A DNA stretch of 64,000 bases from Gemmatimonadota bacterium (GCA_026705925.1 JAPOZT010000011.1:62001-126000); one strand, 5' to 3'. Positions 27,908 through 37,900 are shown, numbered from the stretch's first letter. Translations and numbers: made by a program. Notes: generated from the sequence alone by a model not told the origin.

Positions 27908-28615
27908 ATGAACAAGCAACCAGGCAGGCCAGGGGACTTCCATCTGATACACGCATGCCTTGAAGGTCGATCGGATGCGCAGAGTCTACTCTACAAATCG
28001 TTTTTCATGTCGGACATGCCCGTGCATTTCTGGGTTTACAAGAAAGCGTACTGGATACCGGCGGGTGAAAAGGAAGACATCCTCAATGATATATTCATCG
28101 CGGTCTTGCAGAGTCTTCCCAAGTTCGAATTCCGCAGTGCATTGAGCACCTATGTTATCCGCATCGCCAAGATCAAGTGTCTGGACGCCATGCCTTCGCG
28201 GATGGGGGTCGCAAGGGGGAGGGGAATCAAATTCGTCGATATCGACTGGTTCGCTTCGAACACCGAGTCGGGGCTGCAGATTGAAGACGCCAATCCGAAC
28301 AACGGTCCCGGCCGGTTATTCAAGAAACTGGAAGAAGAAGAACAGATCTACCTGTTGCATACCGCCCTCAAATACTACACGGGTCCGCGATGCCGGACCG
28401 TCCTGAAAATGTACGTCAGGGAACTGAAAGGCGAACTGACCAGGGAAGACATTGCCGAACTGATGGGAGTGTCCGTACAACGCATGGGACAGATGATCTA
28501 CGACTGCATGTATCGCCTCAGACGCAAAATGCAAAACAGGTACCGTGATTACGATCACTTTGCCAGGTGCGTGTGTGAAGGCACCAGGCGTCGTAGACGC
28601 AGAAGGAAGGAGTAG
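27908..28615 (+). CDS. ECF-like RNA polymerase sigma factor
   Basis: 235 residues from the ATG at 27908; the frame is open back to a GTG at 27830, so the start is uncertain. A region-2 block (about 10-95) includes the EKEDILNDIFIAVLQSLPKF helix and STYVIRIAKIKCLDAM, matching the -10 recognition and core-binding part. A region-4 helix-turn-helix (LTREDIAELMGVSVQRMGQMI) lies near residues 180-200. The linker between them is longer than in most ECF factors, and the C-terminus is a poly-Arg tail. No anti-sigma factor is adjacent: upstream is the AT-rich gap and downstream is a 324-bp gap before ispG. Confidence 0.8.
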   Translation: MNKQPGRPGDFHLIHACLEGRSDAQSLLYKSFFMSDMPVHFWVYKKAYWIPAGEKEDILNDIFIAVLQSLPKFEFRSALSTYVIRIAKIKCLDAMPSRMGVARGRGIKFVDIDWFASNTESGLQIEDANPNNGPGRLFKKLEEEEQIYLLHTALKYYTGPRCRTVLKMYVRELKGELTREDIAELMGVSVQRMGQMIYDCMYRLRRKMQNRYRDYDHFARCVCEGTRRRRRRRKE

Positions 28616-28905
28616 TCATGCAACCGCGAATGACGTGTCGTGGTCCGTAAACCGGCGACACCTTGTGCCTTAAGCGGGGGTGGATCGATGTATGGCGCAA
28701 TCTGTTGGAACCGGGTGCCCCATCAACCATCCTCCCCGCCTATGGTGCGGCGATCCGGAACAGGTCGGACTTCGACATGTCCCGCTCCAAAGTTCGGGCA
28801 TGCGCCTTCGAAGTATGCCGGCGGTCTTCGACGATTCCCGTGGGCCGGTACGCGGGGATTATGGGGTTGACAAACGACTGTCGGCACGTACGTTACGAAG
28901 AGCCC
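28616..28905. other. Intergenic stretch between sigma factor and ispG
   Basis: No gene with a ribosome site or recognisable sequence was found. Its only visible signal is the candidate ispG promoter near its end. Confidence 0.5.
28867..28894 (+). promoter_or_regulatory. Candidate promoter for ispG
   Basis: TTGACA (28867-28872), 16-bp spacer, TACGTT (28889-28894). The -10 is weak, but it is the only consensus -35 in the gap and would give a ~40-base leader containing the duplicated ribosome site. Confidence 0.4.
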
Positions 28906-28939
28906 GAAGGAGTTTACCGCGTCGGAAGGAGTTCACCGC
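28906..28939 (+). repeat. Duplicated ribosome-binding segment before ispG
   Basis: GAAGGAGTTTACCGC (28906-28920) and GAAGGAGTTCACCGC (28925-28939), period 19 bp. The second copy abuts the ATG and serves as the Shine-Dalgarno region; the first is a nearly exact copy of it. Confidence 0.75.
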
Positions 28940-30112
28940 ATGGAGATGACCTATCCTCGGCGAAAGACGCGTGAAGTACGCGTAGGGAACGTCACGGTCG
29001 GCGGCGCGCATCCGATTGCCGTACAGTCGATGATCACGGAGAACACGCGGGACGTGGCGGCGTGCGTGGATGCGATCGTCCGATTGCACGAACTCGGTTG
29101 TGAGATCGTGCGGGTGACTACCCCTACGCTGGCGGACGCCCACAGCCTGCGTGAAATCAAGCATACCCTCGACCTGCGTAACGTGGACGTGCCCCTGGTT
29201 GCCGATGTGCATCACCAGGGCACCCGGATTGCCGAGGAAGTCGCCAGGTCCGTCGACAAGGTGCGTATCAACCCCGGTCTGTTCGTATTCCAGCGGCTGG
29301 CCGATACCATCGAGTACACGCAGGAGGAATTCGAAGCCGCGAGACGGAAAGTGGAGGAAGACCTGGCGCCGGTCATCGAGGTCTGCCGGGAGCGGGACAT
29401 CGCCATGCGCATCGGCGTGAACCACGGTTCCCTGTCGGACCGCATGACGGTGACCTACGGAGACACGCCCCTCGGCATGGTGGAGTCCGCGCTGGAATTC
29501 ATCCGGATCTGCGAGGCGCGGGACTATAGAAACCTGATCGTTTCGCTCAAGGCGTCCCGCGTGCCCGTCATGATCCAGGCCAACCGGCTCATGGCAAGCC
29601 GCATGGACGAAGAAGGCATGGACTATCCCCTGCATCTGGGCGTCACCGAGGCCGGTGACGGCGAGTATGCCAGGATCAAGTCCACATCGGGCATCGGCAC
29701 GCTGCTGGCCGAAGGGCTCGGGGACACCATCCGCGTATCACTCGCCGAGGATCCGGCCAACGAAATACCGGTCTGCTACGATATCCTCCAATCGCTGGGC
29801 TTGCGCCGCACCAAGGTCGAGTTCATCGCCTGTCCTTCCTGCGGGCGGACCAAGTTCAACCTGGAAAACGTGCTGGCGGAAGTCAAGGCGGCCACCGACC
29901 ACCTCGCGGGCCTCGATATCGCTGTGATGGGATGCATCGTCAACGGTCCTGGAGAAATGGCCGATGCCGATTACGGCTATGTCGGACGGGCCAACGGGAT
30001 CATCTCGCTCTACCGTGGGCGGGAATGCGTCAAGATGAGCGTTCCGCAGGACCAGGGCGTCCACGAACTGGTCGACCTGATCAAGTCGGATGGCCGCTGG
30101 GTAGATCCCTGA
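28940..30112 (+). CDS. ispG: 4-hydroxy-3-methylbut-2-enyl diphosphate synthase (IspG/GcpE)
   Basis: 390 residues, the short bacterial form. The TIM barrel opens with [14 protein letters not shown] and includes the VADVHHQ segment. The [4Fe-4S] cysteines lie in [10 protein letters not shown] (about Cys298 and Cys301) and [10 protein letters not shown] (about Cys332), followed by the conserved Glu. It converts methylerythritol cyclodiphosphate to HMBPP in the MEP isoprenoid pathway, drawing electrons from flavodoxin or ferredoxin. AAGGAG sits before the ATG within a duplicated segment. It is likely monocistronic: 314 bases separate it from citrate synthase. Confidence 0.96.
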   Translation: MEMTYPRRKTREVRVGNVTVGGAHPIAVQSMITENTRDVAACVDAIVRLHELGCEIVRVTTPTLADAHSLREIKHTLDLRNVDVPLVADVHHQGTRIAEEVARSVDKVRINPGLFVFQRLADTIEYTQEEFEAARRKVEEDLAPVIEVCRERDIAMRIGVNHGSLSDRMTVTYGDTPLGMVESALEFIRICEARDYRNLIVSLKASRVPVMIQANRLMASRMDEEGMDYPLHLGVTEAGDGEYARIKSTSGIGTLLAEGLGDTIRVSLAEDPANEIPVCYDILQSLGLRRTKVEFIACPSCGRTKFNLENVLAEVKAATDHLAGLDIAVMGCIVNGPGEMADADYGYVGRANGIISLYRGRECVKMSVPQDQGVHELVDLIKSDGRWVDP

Positions 30113-30426
30113 CCTGCGGCCGGTCTCGATTCGGCTTTCCTCCGCCTCCACGCCAGTCTCGGTCCGGCGCCATCTCCCGTAGTCTTCCGAGCTTTCGTCG
30201 TTTCCCGTTTCCATATCCGGTAACCCACGCGTGATCCCAACACGCGCCTGATGGCAAAGCCGTTTGGTCGGGGTTGATCCGTACTTGCGAACGCTGCCGA
30301 ATCGAGGCGAACGGGCAACGAATATCGGTTGACCGAACGGCCGCGATTCATTAATTTGTTGCTTTCACGGTGCGTAAATCCCGGAGCCTGCGCTTTCTCC
30401 ATCCTGTTTGCAGGAGGTCGTACTGC
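30113..30426. other. Intergenic region between ispG and citrate synthase
   Basis: No gene recognised. The first ~200 bases are featureless GC-rich sequence without a clear terminator; the last ~100 contain the candidate citrate synthase promoter and an AT-rich patch (30348-30365). Confidence 0.5.
30329..30357 (+). promoter_or_regulatory. Candidate promoter for citrate synthase
   Basis: TTGACC (30329-30334), 17-bp spacer, TAATTT (30352-30357), about 65 bases before the start of transcription-translation distance to the ATG at 30427. The -10 is only a partial match. Confidence 0.4.
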
Positions 30427-31728
30427 ATGCCCGACACGTTGACGGTCATCGACAACCGGACCGGCAAGAAATACGAGATCCCGATCCAGTACGGGACCTA
30501 TCCCAGATACGGCGCCGCGATCCCCACCACGGACTTTCGACAGATCAAGGTGTCCGACGACGATTTCGGGCTGCTGGGTTACGATCCGGCATTCACCAAT
30601 ACCGCCTCCTGCCGGAGCAGCATCACCCACATCGACGGGGAAAAGGGCATCCTGCGTTACCGGGGCTACCCCATCGAGGATCTGGCGGTCAACAGTTCCT
30701 TTCTCGAAGTCGCCTTCCTGATCGTCCACGGCATGCTGCCGACCCGGACCGAGCTGGACGAATGGTCCTACGACATCACCCATCACGCGATCGTCCATGA
30801 GAATATCAAGAAGTTCATGGACGGGTTCCGTTACGACGCCCATCCCATGGGGATCCTGATCAGCACGGTCGCCGCGCTATCCACCTTCTACCCCGAGGCG
30901 AAACGGATACGGGACGTGGAGATCCGCAACGAACAGATCCACCGGCTCATCGCCAAGATTCCGACCATCGCCGCCTTCGCGTACCGGCACAGCCAGGGCT
31001 TTCCCTACACCTATCCGGACAACGGACTGGGATACTGCGGCAACTTCCTGTCCATGATGTACAAGATGACGGAGAAGTACACGCCCGATCCCGTACTTGA
31101 AAAGGCGCTGGACGTGGTGTTTATCCTGCACGTGGACCACGAGCAGAACTGCAGTGCCAACGCGATGCGGAGCGTAGGCAGCTCGCTGCCCGATCCGTAT
31201 GTGTCCGTGGCCGCCGCCGCCGCCGGCCTGTACGGTCCGCTACACGGCGGCGCGAACGAGCAGGTGCTGCACATGCTGCAGGAGATCGGGCACATCAGCC
31301 GCGTGCCCGCTTACATCAAGAAGGTCAAGCAGGGCGATATCCGGCTCATGGGTTTCGGCCACCGGGTGTACAAGAACTACGATCCCCGGGCCAAGATCCT
31401 CAAGGAGATGACTCACCGGGTACTGGGCGTGACCGAGAAGAACACGCTGCTGGACGTCGCCGTGGAACTAGAGCGGATCGCCCTTGAAGACGATTATTTC
31501 GTCAACCGGCAGCTCTATCCGAACGTCGACTTCTATTCGGGCCTCATCTACCAGGCCATGGGTTTTCCGCTCGAAATGTTCCCGGTGCTCTTCGCCATTC
31601 CCCGCACCGTGGGCTGGCTGGCCCAGTGGGCGGAGATGCTGGACGATCCGGAGCAGAAAATCGCCCGCCCCCGCCAGATCTATACCGGCGACGACGTCTG
31701 CCAGTACGTTCCCATCGAAGACCGTTAG
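30427..31728 (+). CDS. gltA: Citrate synthase
   Basis: 433 residues from the ATG at 30427 with AGGAGGT 8 bases upstream. Conserved blocks are GILRYRGYPIEDLA, the LHVDHEQNCSANAMR helix (near 235-250), GPLHGGANE with the catalytic His (about 272), MGFGHRVYK with the second His (about 311) and NVDFYSG with the catalytic Asp (about 368). These match the His-His-Asp set that condenses oxaloacetate and acetyl-CoA. Length and the NADH-type N-terminal beta domain (about 1-60) resemble the hexameric Gram-negative type II enzyme. It is transcribed alone and converges with the catabolic operon. Confidence 0.95.
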   Translation: MPDTLTVIDNRTGKKYEIPIQYGTYPRYGAAIPTTDFRQIKVSDDDFGLLGYDPAFTNTASCRSSITHIDGEKGILRYRGYPIEDLAVNSSFLEVAFLIVHGMLPTRTELDEWSYDITHHAIVHENIKKFMDGFRYDAHPMGILISTVAALSTFYPEAKRIRDVEIRNEQIHRLIAKIPTIAAFAYRHSQGFPYTYPDNGLGYCGNFLSMMYKMTEKYTPDPVLEKALDVVFILHVDHEQNCSANAMRSVGSSLPDPYVSVAAAAAGLYGPLHGGANEQVLHMLQEIGHISRVPAYIKKVKQGDIRLMGFGHRVYKNYDPRAKILKEMTHRVLGVTEKNTLLDVAVELERIALEDDYFVNRQLYPNVDFYSGLIYQAMGFPLEMFPVLFAIPRTVGWLAQWAEMLDDPEQKIARPRQIYTGDDVCQYVPIEDR

Positions 31729-31788
31729 CGAGGCGGCAGAACGGTAGGATTTCGTCCGCCCGTCAGCTCCGCGGCAACCACACGCCCA

Positions 31789-32622
31789 TCAGCTTCGCGG
31801 CACCCACCTGTAGGCGTCCCTGCTGTTCTTCCCCATGATTTTATCCAGGGCTTCCGAACCTCTCGGTTCGAAGCAGGCCATGGCCAGGGCCTGCACCTGG
31901 CGGTAGGAAGTGAATCTCCAGGATACCGGCCAGTTGCTGGCATACAGCAGCCGGTGCTCCCCGAAGGCGTTCCAGAGCACATCGAGGACCGGTTTATAGT
32001 AGGCCGGGTCTTCCGGCGGAGGATCGTCCCGCGCCAGTTCCACCATGCCCGATATCTTGCAGAAAACATTGGGATGGGCCGCGGCGGAGGTGATTCCGGC
32101 TATCCATTCCTCGTCCGGGCGGCCGCCGGTTACCGGCACGTGGGCGAGGTGGTTCAGCACGATCCTGAGACCTGGGAAACGGGCGGCGCAGGCGGTCAAC
32201 CCGGCCAGCCACTCCTTGCCCACGAGCAGATCCAGCGTGAGGTCGTGGGCGGCGAGTTGCTCGAGCGCTTTGAGATACGCCGGATCGTCGACGGGCGCGT
32301 TCCCCAGCCGGATGCCGTAGAAAAGGTCATGGGCGGCAAAACGGTCCAGATCGGATTCGAAATCCCTATCGGGTGGTTCCAGGTGACCCACCAGGCCCAG
32401 CAGAAAGGGATCTTCCTCGGCCAGGTCCAGGATCCACCGGTTGTCCTCCACCCAGGCGCTGGCTTCAACCACGACCGTGCCCGTAACGCCTTCGGACAGC
32501 GCTTCGCGCTTGAAATCCTCCGGCATGATGCGCCGGTACAGGAACGCGTCGTCGGCACGGGGCCACGGCACGCCCTGCGGCCGGGTGGGATCGTAGAAGT
32601 GGGTGTGGGTGTCGACGATCAA
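31789..32622 (-). CDS. Amidohydrolase 2 family metal-dependent hydrolase
   Basis: 277 residues from a TTG at 32622 that overlaps the upstream stop (TTGA), with AAGGA 7 bases before it; homology begins at [11 protein letters not shown]. The first metal-site motif is DTHTHFY; LNHLAHVP gives a further His and YASNWPVSW the late Asp/Asn region. This is the fold of 2-pyrone-4,6-dicarboxylate lactonase and L-fuconolactonase, which open sugar lactones. As last gene of an operon with sugar-acid dehydratases, a lactonase role is the most sensible inference. It is not a recognised fuconolactonase by sequence alone. Confidence 0.85.
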   Translation of the reverse strand: MIVDTHTHFYDPTRPQGVPWPRADDAFLYRRIMPEDFKREALSEGVTGTVVVEASAWVEDNRWILDLAEEDPFLLGLVGHLEPPDRDFESDLDRFAAHDLFYGIRLGNAPVDDPAYLKALEQLAAHDLTLDLLVGKEWLAGLTACAARFPGLRIVLNHLAHVPVTGGRPDEEWIAGITSAAAHPNVFCKISGMVELARDDPPPEDPAYYKPVLDVLWNAFGEHRLLYASNWPVSWRFTSYRQVQALAMACFEPRGSEALDKIMGKNSRDAYRWVPRS

Positions 32623-33428
32623 AGCGTGTTCCTTTCCGTGACTCTCCGGCAACTATCGAAGAAATCCGCGTTCGACGCCGAGAATCCGAACTGCTGCTCG
32701 ATCTCGCGGACCGCGATTTCCGTCACGAAGCGCTGGTCCAGCGTGTCCGGGAACTCGACGCCCGCGGTGCAGTCGCGCAGGAAAACGATATTGTATCCGT
32801 ACCGGGCCATGGATCGTATGCCGTAGTCCCTTCCCAGGACGCACCAGTTGGTGGCGAAACCGGCATAGACCAGGTGGAGCACCTTCCGTTCGGCCAGTAC
32901 CTCGTGCAGTTCGGCGCCGGTGGTGATCACCACGTCTTCTTCGCGAACCTCCACGGCCGGCGACACCGTCAGGCCGTCGCTGATGGGATCCCAGTGAAGA
33001 CCGATGCCCGGGGGTTGGCTCCGGGGACCGCGGTAGGCCTGGTACGCGCCTTCCCTGCCCCGAAACGCCGGGGGCGGCCAGTCCGCACCGCCGCGCGGTG
33101 GTTCCGGCGGCGCCGGATTCCGGGCCGACTGGGGAAACTGCCGCGCCACCTCGGGCGACGGGGCATGGATCACCGGCAGGCCGGCCTTCCGGCTCATCTC
33201 GATGGCCGGCACGATCGCCTCCCGCGTGACCCGGGCGGCCCGCTCGATCCAGCTGTCGATGAAATGGGTGTTCCACAGGTCCACCAGGACGAGCGCCGTC
33301 TGTTCGACGGGCAGGGCCATACGGATCTCCCGGCGGATGAAGTGCTCCTCCCTGCAGGGCACGTCGGCGGGGGTACTGTCCTGGTAGTACCGCACATTCA
33401 GGTCGAGTACAGCCTGGTTATCGGTCAT
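32619..33428 (-). CDS. Isochorismatase-like cysteine hydrolase
   Basis: 269 residues from the ATG at 33428, which starts 11 bases inside the end of the preceding dehydratase gene. The Asp in [10 protein letters not shown] and the Cys in [11 protein letters not shown] give two members of the Asp-Lys-Cys triad; a Lys lies ahead of [11 protein letters not shown]. The family includes isochorismatase, nicotinamidase, carbamoylases and N-carbamoyl or ureido hydrolases, so the bond cleaved cannot be named. Its place between a sugar-acid dehydratase and an amidohydrolase suggests a late hydrolytic step on a small metabolite. An insertion of about 40 Pro/Gly-rich residues precedes the catalytic cysteine half. 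Confidence 0.83.
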   Translation of the reverse strand: MTDNQAVLDLNVRYYQDSTPADVPCREEHFIRREIRMALPVEQTALVLVDLWNTHFIDSWIERAARVTREAIVPAIEMSRKAGLPVIHAPSPEVARQFPQSARNPAPPEPPRGGADWPPPAFRGREGAYQAYRGPRSQPPGIGLHWDPISDGLTVSPAVEVREEDVVITTGAELHEVLAERKVLHLVYAGFATNWCVLGRDYGIRSMARYGYNIVFLRDCTAGVEFPDTLDQRFVTEIAVREIEQQFGFSASNADFFDSCRRVTERNTL

Positions 33429-35565
33429 TTTGCCCTGCCTTCGTCTTCGGTTGTGCCGGCTTCGCGAGCTCCGCCGGCCGGGACGCGGCGGACTTCGCGG
33501 ACCGGGGCGCGGCAGCCGTCGAAGTCGACTCCACCTTCCGCGACGACGCCTGAACCGCGTTCCCCGACGATTCCGCGGTGCCGGTCCGGCCATCTTGCTG
33601 CAAACGCTGCACGATCTCGTCCACGTCGTAGACACATCCGCCCCACGCGCCGCCGCCGGCCTGCTGAAGCGCGGCCCAGAGCCGGGTGTCATCGGGTAGA
33701 TTCGGGTCGACGGCCAGGTCGTTCCTCGGCGAACGCCCGGCGAGCAACCGGCTGCCTTCTTCCGCGCCGATCGTGCGATCCCCGCTGCCGACCAGGTTGA
33801 TGGATCCGGTCAGGTTGTTCCGGTCTATGACGATTTCCACCAGGTCGCCGTCGATGATCTTTCCTATGGGGCCGCCCGCGAGGGCCTCGGGACCGACGTG
33901 ACCGATGCAGGCGCCCGTCGAGATTCCGGAGAACCGGGCGTCGGTCACCACGGCGACGTGTTTACCGAAGGACAGGTGCCTCAACGCGGCGGTGATCTGG
34001 TAAGTCTCTTCCATACCGGCGCCCATGGGACCCCGGCAGATGAGCACCAGCACGTCGCCCGGCTTGATCCGGTCCTCGTTGCGGCTCTTGATGGCGGCGA
34101 TGGCGTCCCGTTCCCGCGTGAATACCCGTGCGGGTCCCGTTTTCCGGTACACCCCGTCCGGATCGACGACGTCCGGGTCGATAGCCGTACTCTTGATGAC
34201 CGATCCCTCCGGTGCGAGGTTTCCCACGGGAAAGGTTACCGTGCTGGTCAGCCCCCGGCTACGCGCGCGATCAGGGGACATGATCACGTCGTCCGGGTCG
34301 ATCCCGTCCACCTTCTCGAGGCGCTCGCGGACCAGCCGCCGCCTGTCGGACGCCTGCCACCAGTCCAGGACCTCGCCCAGGGTTGTCCCGGCCGCGGTAA
34401 GTACCGATTCGTTCAACAGGCCCGCTTCGCGCAGGTGCAGCATGACTTCCGGCACCCCGCCGGCAAGGAAGGCGGTCACCGTGGGATAACCCGTCGGGCC
34501 GTTCGGCAGCACGTCCACCAGCCTGGGGGTCTGCCGGTTGATCCTTGCCCAGTCCTCGATCCCGGGGCGACGCAGTCTGGCGGCATGGGCGACCGCGGGG
34601 ATGTGCAGCAGCAGGTTGGTGGAGCCTCCGAAGGCGGCATGGACCGTCATGGCGTTCTCGAGCGCCGCTTCGGTCAGGATCTTCCGAACAGTCATTCCCT
34701 CGGCGTCCAGCCGCATCAGCGCGCGGGCAGACCGCTTCGCCATGTCGATCCAGATGGGTTGTCCCGACGGCGCCAGCGCGCTGTGGGGCAGGGAGAGGCC
34801 GAAGGCTTCGCCCACGACCTGCGAAGTAGCCGCCGTACCGAGGAACTGGCAGCCGCCGCCCGGGGACGCGCAGGTTCGGCAGCCCATGTCCGCCGCGTAT
34901 TCGAGCGTGATCTCACCGTGGGCGTACCGGGCGCCGATGGACTGGATCATGCCGGCGTCTTCACCTTCCTCGGGCGGCAGGGTGACACCGCCCGGCACCA
35001 GCACGCAGGGCAGGTCGTGGGACGCCGCCAGCGCGATCATCATGGCGGGCAACCCTTTGTCGCAGGTCGCCACGCCGATCACGCCCCGGCGCGTCGGCAA
35101 CGACCGGATCAGCCGCCGGAAGACCATGGCCGCGTCGTTTCGATAGGGCAGGCTGTCCATCATGCCCGTCGTGCCCTGGGTGCGCCCGTCGCAGGGATCG
35201 GTACAGTAGCCTCCGAAGGGGATGCCGCCCAGGGCCGTGAGCTCCTCGGCGGCCGCGTGCATGAGCAGGCCGACCTCCCAGTGACCGGTGTGGTACCCCA
35301 GGGCCACGGGCGTTCCGTCGGATGCGCGGATCCCTCCCTGGGTGCTGAGGATCAGGTATTCCCGGCGTTTCAGCGCCTTCGGACTCCAACCCATGCCCAC
35401 GTTCTGGGACAGTCCGAAGAGGTCGCCGCTCGGACTGTCCCGCAACATGTCGCCGGTCAGCGGCAGGCTGCCGTCCGGTCCCGGTGCGCTGGACTGTATA
35501 TCGTATATGCCGGGATCGGACTGGCCGACGACGGCTTCGAAGGAGAGCAGGGAAGGTGGTTTCAT
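33418..35565 (-). CDS. IlvD/Edd-family aldonate dehydratase, YjhG/YagF (D-xylonate dehydratase)-like
   Basis: 715 residues from the ATG at 35565, which overlaps the PhyH stop (ATGA). The long form with the [15 protein letters not shown] and [20 protein letters not shown] segments matches YjhG/YagF rather than IlvD or Edd. Fe-S and metal ligands are in [12 protein letters not shown] and [17 protein letters not shown]. It would remove water from a sugar acid such as xylonate to give a 2-keto-3-deoxy acid. The core ends near residue 650; the last ~60 residues are a low-complexity Ala/Ser/Lys tail not typical of the family. It is the central catabolic enzyme of the operon. Confidence 0.9.
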   Translation of the reverse strand: MKPPSLLSFEAVVGQSDPGIYDIQSSAPGPDGSLPLTGDMLRDSPSGDLFGLSQNVGMGWSPKALKRREYLILSTQGGIRASDGTPVALGYHTGHWEVGLLMHAAAEELTALGGIPFGGYCTDPCDGRTQGTTGMMDSLPYRNDAAMVFRRLIRSLPTRRGVIGVATCDKGLPAMMIALAASHDLPCVLVPGGVTLPPEEGEDAGMIQSIGARYAHGEITLEYAADMGCRTCASPGGGCQFLGTAATSQVVGEAFGLSLPHSALAPSGQPIWIDMAKRSARALMRLDAEGMTVRKILTEAALENAMTVHAAFGGSTNLLLHIPAVAHAARLRRPGIEDWARINRQTPRLVDVLPNGPTGYPTVTAFLAGGVPEVMLHLREAGLLNESVLTAAGTTLGEVLDWWQASDRRRLVRERLEKVDGIDPDDVIMSPDRARSRGLTSTVTFPVGNLAPEGSVIKSTAIDPDVVDPDGVYRKTGPARVFTRERDAIAAIKSRNEDRIKPGDVLVLICRGPMGAGMEETYQITAALRHLSFGKHVAVVTDARFSGISTGACIGHVGPEALAGGPIGKIIDGDLVEIVIDRNNLTGSINLVGSGDRTIGAEEGSRLLAGRSPRNDLAVDPNLPDDTRLWAALQQAGGGAWGGCVYDVDEIVQRLQQDGRTGTAESSGNAVQASSRKVESTSTAAAPRSAKSAASRPAELAKPAQPKTKAGQNDR

Positions 35566-36809
35566 GATAGGGATGCCCCGTTTCCGATTCGTCCGGTGGT
35601 CCATGAAGCGTACCAGTGGTCCGGGGTGAGCGCCGGCGGAACGTCTTCAAAATGATAGCGGGTCTCGCCACCCTGGAATCCCGGTAGAAACTGGTCCTCG
35701 TCGGATTGCATGAGGTCGTCGACGGGCTTGAACCGCGCCCACAGGACTTCCGCTTCCTCCGGGCTGAAACGTTCCCCTAGCGGTCTGCCCCATTGCAGGG
35801 TCATGGGATGGACCGATTCAATGCCCAGGGTTTCCGGCGCCGTAAGACCGTCCGGGTCCACACAGCGCTGATTGTAGATGTGCCGGGCTGTTTTGCTGAG
35901 ACAGATGGTCGACTTGACGACGCCCTTCTCGCCTCGACCGGGATGGAGGGCATCCAGCGCGCTTCGATAGGCGCCGGCGTCCGCGGCCAGGACCGCGCGG
36001 AGCGCCGCCTCTCCGTGGTCCATGTAGCCGGTGGCGCGCTCGTGCCAGCGCAGGCAGGTATCGCGGGCCGCGGGCGCAAGATGCTCGATCCAGTCCGTCG
36101 TATGCCAGTGCGTCAAGCGCGCGAACCCCCCGTGAATGGTGCGGCGCAGTTTTGTAGAGTAATTGCTCCCCCAGTGGAGTATGGGGAGAATGTAGACGAC
36201 GCCGTCCCCCGCCTGAAGTCTGGTCTGCACGCCGCCCGGGACCGGCGACCTCGGATCCTTTGCCATGGATGTGTTTTCTTCGGGCGTGTTGCGCCGGACG
36301 TGGCTGCCGGGAACGACCCACAGCACCGCGTCATCGTATAGCGGAACGTTCCACTGGACGTATCGGGGTCCGCTTTCCAGAATATCGTCCGCATAGGCCA
36401 TGAGCGGACAGTTCAACGGAGGATAGAAGTCACGGTGCCATCGTGCGGGACCGCAGTCGCTCACCGGGTTGCACATGAGCATCATTTCCGTGGGCGGTGC
36501 GTCGTCTTCGGCGAGGAGCACACTGCTCACGCCCTGGGTGTTCTCGTGCAGCCAGAACTCGAAAGCCGGCGCCGTTTCCCGATCGCCCAGGTCCGGCGGC
36601 CGCGTGATGTTCAGCCGCGGCTGGGCCGAGGACCGCCACACGTCGGCCGGCGCCTTGCCCCGGGCCGCCATGTCCGTCCAGATCCTCCTTTGACGGTCCA
36701 CGAGGATCTCGTAGCTGCGGCGAAGGGCTTCGAGATCCCGCGGCGGGATCACGCCACGCAGGATCAGGAAACCCTCTTCCAGAAACCGGTCCCGGTCGAC
36801 GCGTATCAA
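35562..36809 (-). CDS. Phytanoyl-CoA dioxygenase (PhyH) family oxygenase
   Basis: 415 residues from a TTG at 36809 overlapping the upstream stop (TTGA), with GGGAAGGTG before it. The 2-oxoglutarate/Fe(II) facial triad is visible as WHRDF (His and Asp near residues 136-138) and a distal His in the [18 protein letters not shown] region, whose Arg would bind 2-oxoglutarate. [10 protein letters not shown] between them is typical of PhyH proteins. Such enzymes hydroxylate small molecules well beyond phytanoyl-CoA. Its insertion between mannonate-dehydratase-like and aldonate-dehydratase genes suggests oxidation of a modified sugar acid, which is inference. Confidence 0.87.
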   Translation of the reverse strand: MIRVDRDRFLEEGFLILRGVIPPRDLEALRRSYEILVDRQRRIWTDMAARGKAPADVWRSSAQPRLNITRPPDLGDRETAPAFEFWLHENTQGVSSVLLAEDDAPPTEMMLMCNPVSDCGPARWHRDFYPPLNCPLMAYADDILESGPRYVQWNVPLYDDAVLWVVPGSHVRRNTPEENTSMAKDPRSPVPGGVQTRLQAGDGVVYILPILHWGSNYSTKLRRTIHGGFARLTHWHTTDWIEHLAPAARDTCLRWHERATGYMDHGEAALRAVLAADAGAYRSALDALHPGRGEKGVVKSTICLSKTARHIYNQRCVDPDGLTAPETLGIESVHPMTLQWGRPLGERFSPEEAEVLWARFKPVDDLMQSDEDQFLPGFQGGETRYHFEDVPPALTPDHWYASWTTGRIGNGASLS

Positions 36810-37810
36810 GCTACACCTTCCCGGTATCGCCCGACGTTGTCCAACAGCGCTTTCATGTAGCCCAGCGCGTAGGCCCTGGACGTGTTATGGCGCCCCTCCG
36901 GGTCCGTGGCCAGCCGCGGCACGTGATCATCGATCATGGGACAGTCCACCCCGGCTTCCTCGTAGGCCAGCAGGGATGCCATGGGATCCACGTGGCCCTG
37001 GTCGATGAAGGTCTCCGAGAACGCGGGAACGGGTCCGGATACGAACCGGAAATGGACGTAGTTGATCTTGTCCCGGCTGCCAAAATACCGGATGGCCTCG
37101 AGCACGTCGCCCGGCATTTCCGAAATGGTACCCTGGCAGAAACCCAGGCCGTTGCAGTCGCTGGGTACGAGGTCGACGAGCCGCGCCAGGGCCTCGTGGC
37201 TGCGGAAGACCCGGGCGATGCCCGCGATGGGTGATATGGGCGGGTCGTCCGGGTGCAGGCTCATGCGCACCCCGGCCTGCTCCGCCGCCGGTATGACCGC
37301 CTCCAGGAAATAGGCGACGTTGCTCCACATGTCCTCGTCGGACCGTTCCATGTCCCGGGGAACGGGGGGATACCAGTAGTCCTGCCTCGCACCGCGGATC
37401 TGCTCGTAGTCGAAACGGGTGACGACCGCGCCGCCCCGGCTCGGGGTCGATTTGGAGGTGCGCAGTCCGTAGTTGCCGCCCACGTTGCGCAGGCTGAAGA
37501 AGTAACCCAGGACGGGAATGCCCACCGCGCCCATGTTCTCGAGCGTCCTGCACCAGTTGTCGATCTGCTCGTCGCGACCCGGCAGTCCCAGCTTTATCTT
37601 GTCGCACCATTCGGGGGGCACGCCCTCGAGCACCGACCAGGACAGCCCGGCTTCTTCAATGCGCGCCTTCTGGAGCGATAGATCATGGAAATCGTAGTAC
37701 CCTCTGGACAAGTCGCAGTCCGGCACCCCGTTCACCACGTCCGTAACCCCCAGTTGCCGGGCGAAGGCCAGGTGTTCGGCATCCATCCTTCCGTTGACGG
37801 CAAGCTTCAT
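36806..37810 (-). CDS. Mannonate dehydratase (UxuA)-like protein
   Basis: 334 residues. It has the UxuA TIM-barrel pattern: VRMSLHPDDPPISP (metal-binding His and Asp) near 190, a Cys-containing NGLGFCQGTISEM near 225, and YVHFRFV near 258 with further metal-site His/Arg residues. UxuA converts D-mannonate to 2-keto-3-deoxygluconate in hexuronate breakdown. No uxuB or uxaC is adjacent, and such UxuA-like proteins in this type of genome may act on other aldonates. GGAG lies 9 bases before the ATG. It is first in the coupled five-gene operon. Conserved spacing suggests an intact enzyme. Confidence 0.88.
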   Translation of the reverse strand: MKLAVNGRMDAEHLAFARQLGVTDVVNGVPDCDLSRGYYDFHDLSLQKARIEEAGLSWSVLEGVPPEWCDKIKLGLPGRDEQIDNWCRTLENMGAVGIPVLGYFFSLRNVGGNYGLRTSKSTPSRGGAVVTRFDYEQIRGARQDYWYPPVPRDMERSDEDMWSNVAYFLEAVIPAAEQAGVRMSLHPDDPPISPIAGIARVFRSHEALARLVDLVPSDCNGLGFCQGTISEMPGDVLEAIRYFGSRDKINYVHFRFVSGPVPAFSETFIDQGHVDPMASLLAYEEAGVDCPMIDDHVPRLATDPEGRHNTSRAYALGYMKALLDNVGRYREGVA

Positions 37811-37830
37811 GGCTCAGACTCCACCATCGA

Positions 37831-37900
37831 CCGCTTCCGGGCCCGCCAGGAGCCCGCTTCCGGGCCCGCTCAAGGGCCACTCTGGATCCGCTCAAGGGCC
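37831..37900. repeat. Two pairs of ~22-bp tandem units upstream of the mannonate dehydratase-like gene
   Basis: CCGCTTCCGGGCCCGC at 37831-37846 and 37854-37869 (period 23), then CCGCTCAAGGGCC at 37866-37878 and 37888-37900 (period 22). They sit in the leader region of the operon. Confidence 0.7.

Noticed and set aside
27545-27952. 135-codon minus-strand frame upstream of the sigma factor
   Set aside because: Overlaps the sigma-factor start on the other strand, no ribosome site, no recognised sequence.
28663-28974. 103-codon frame overlapping the ispG start
   Set aside because: Overlaps ispG and its duplicated ribosome site in another frame and has no conserved sequence.
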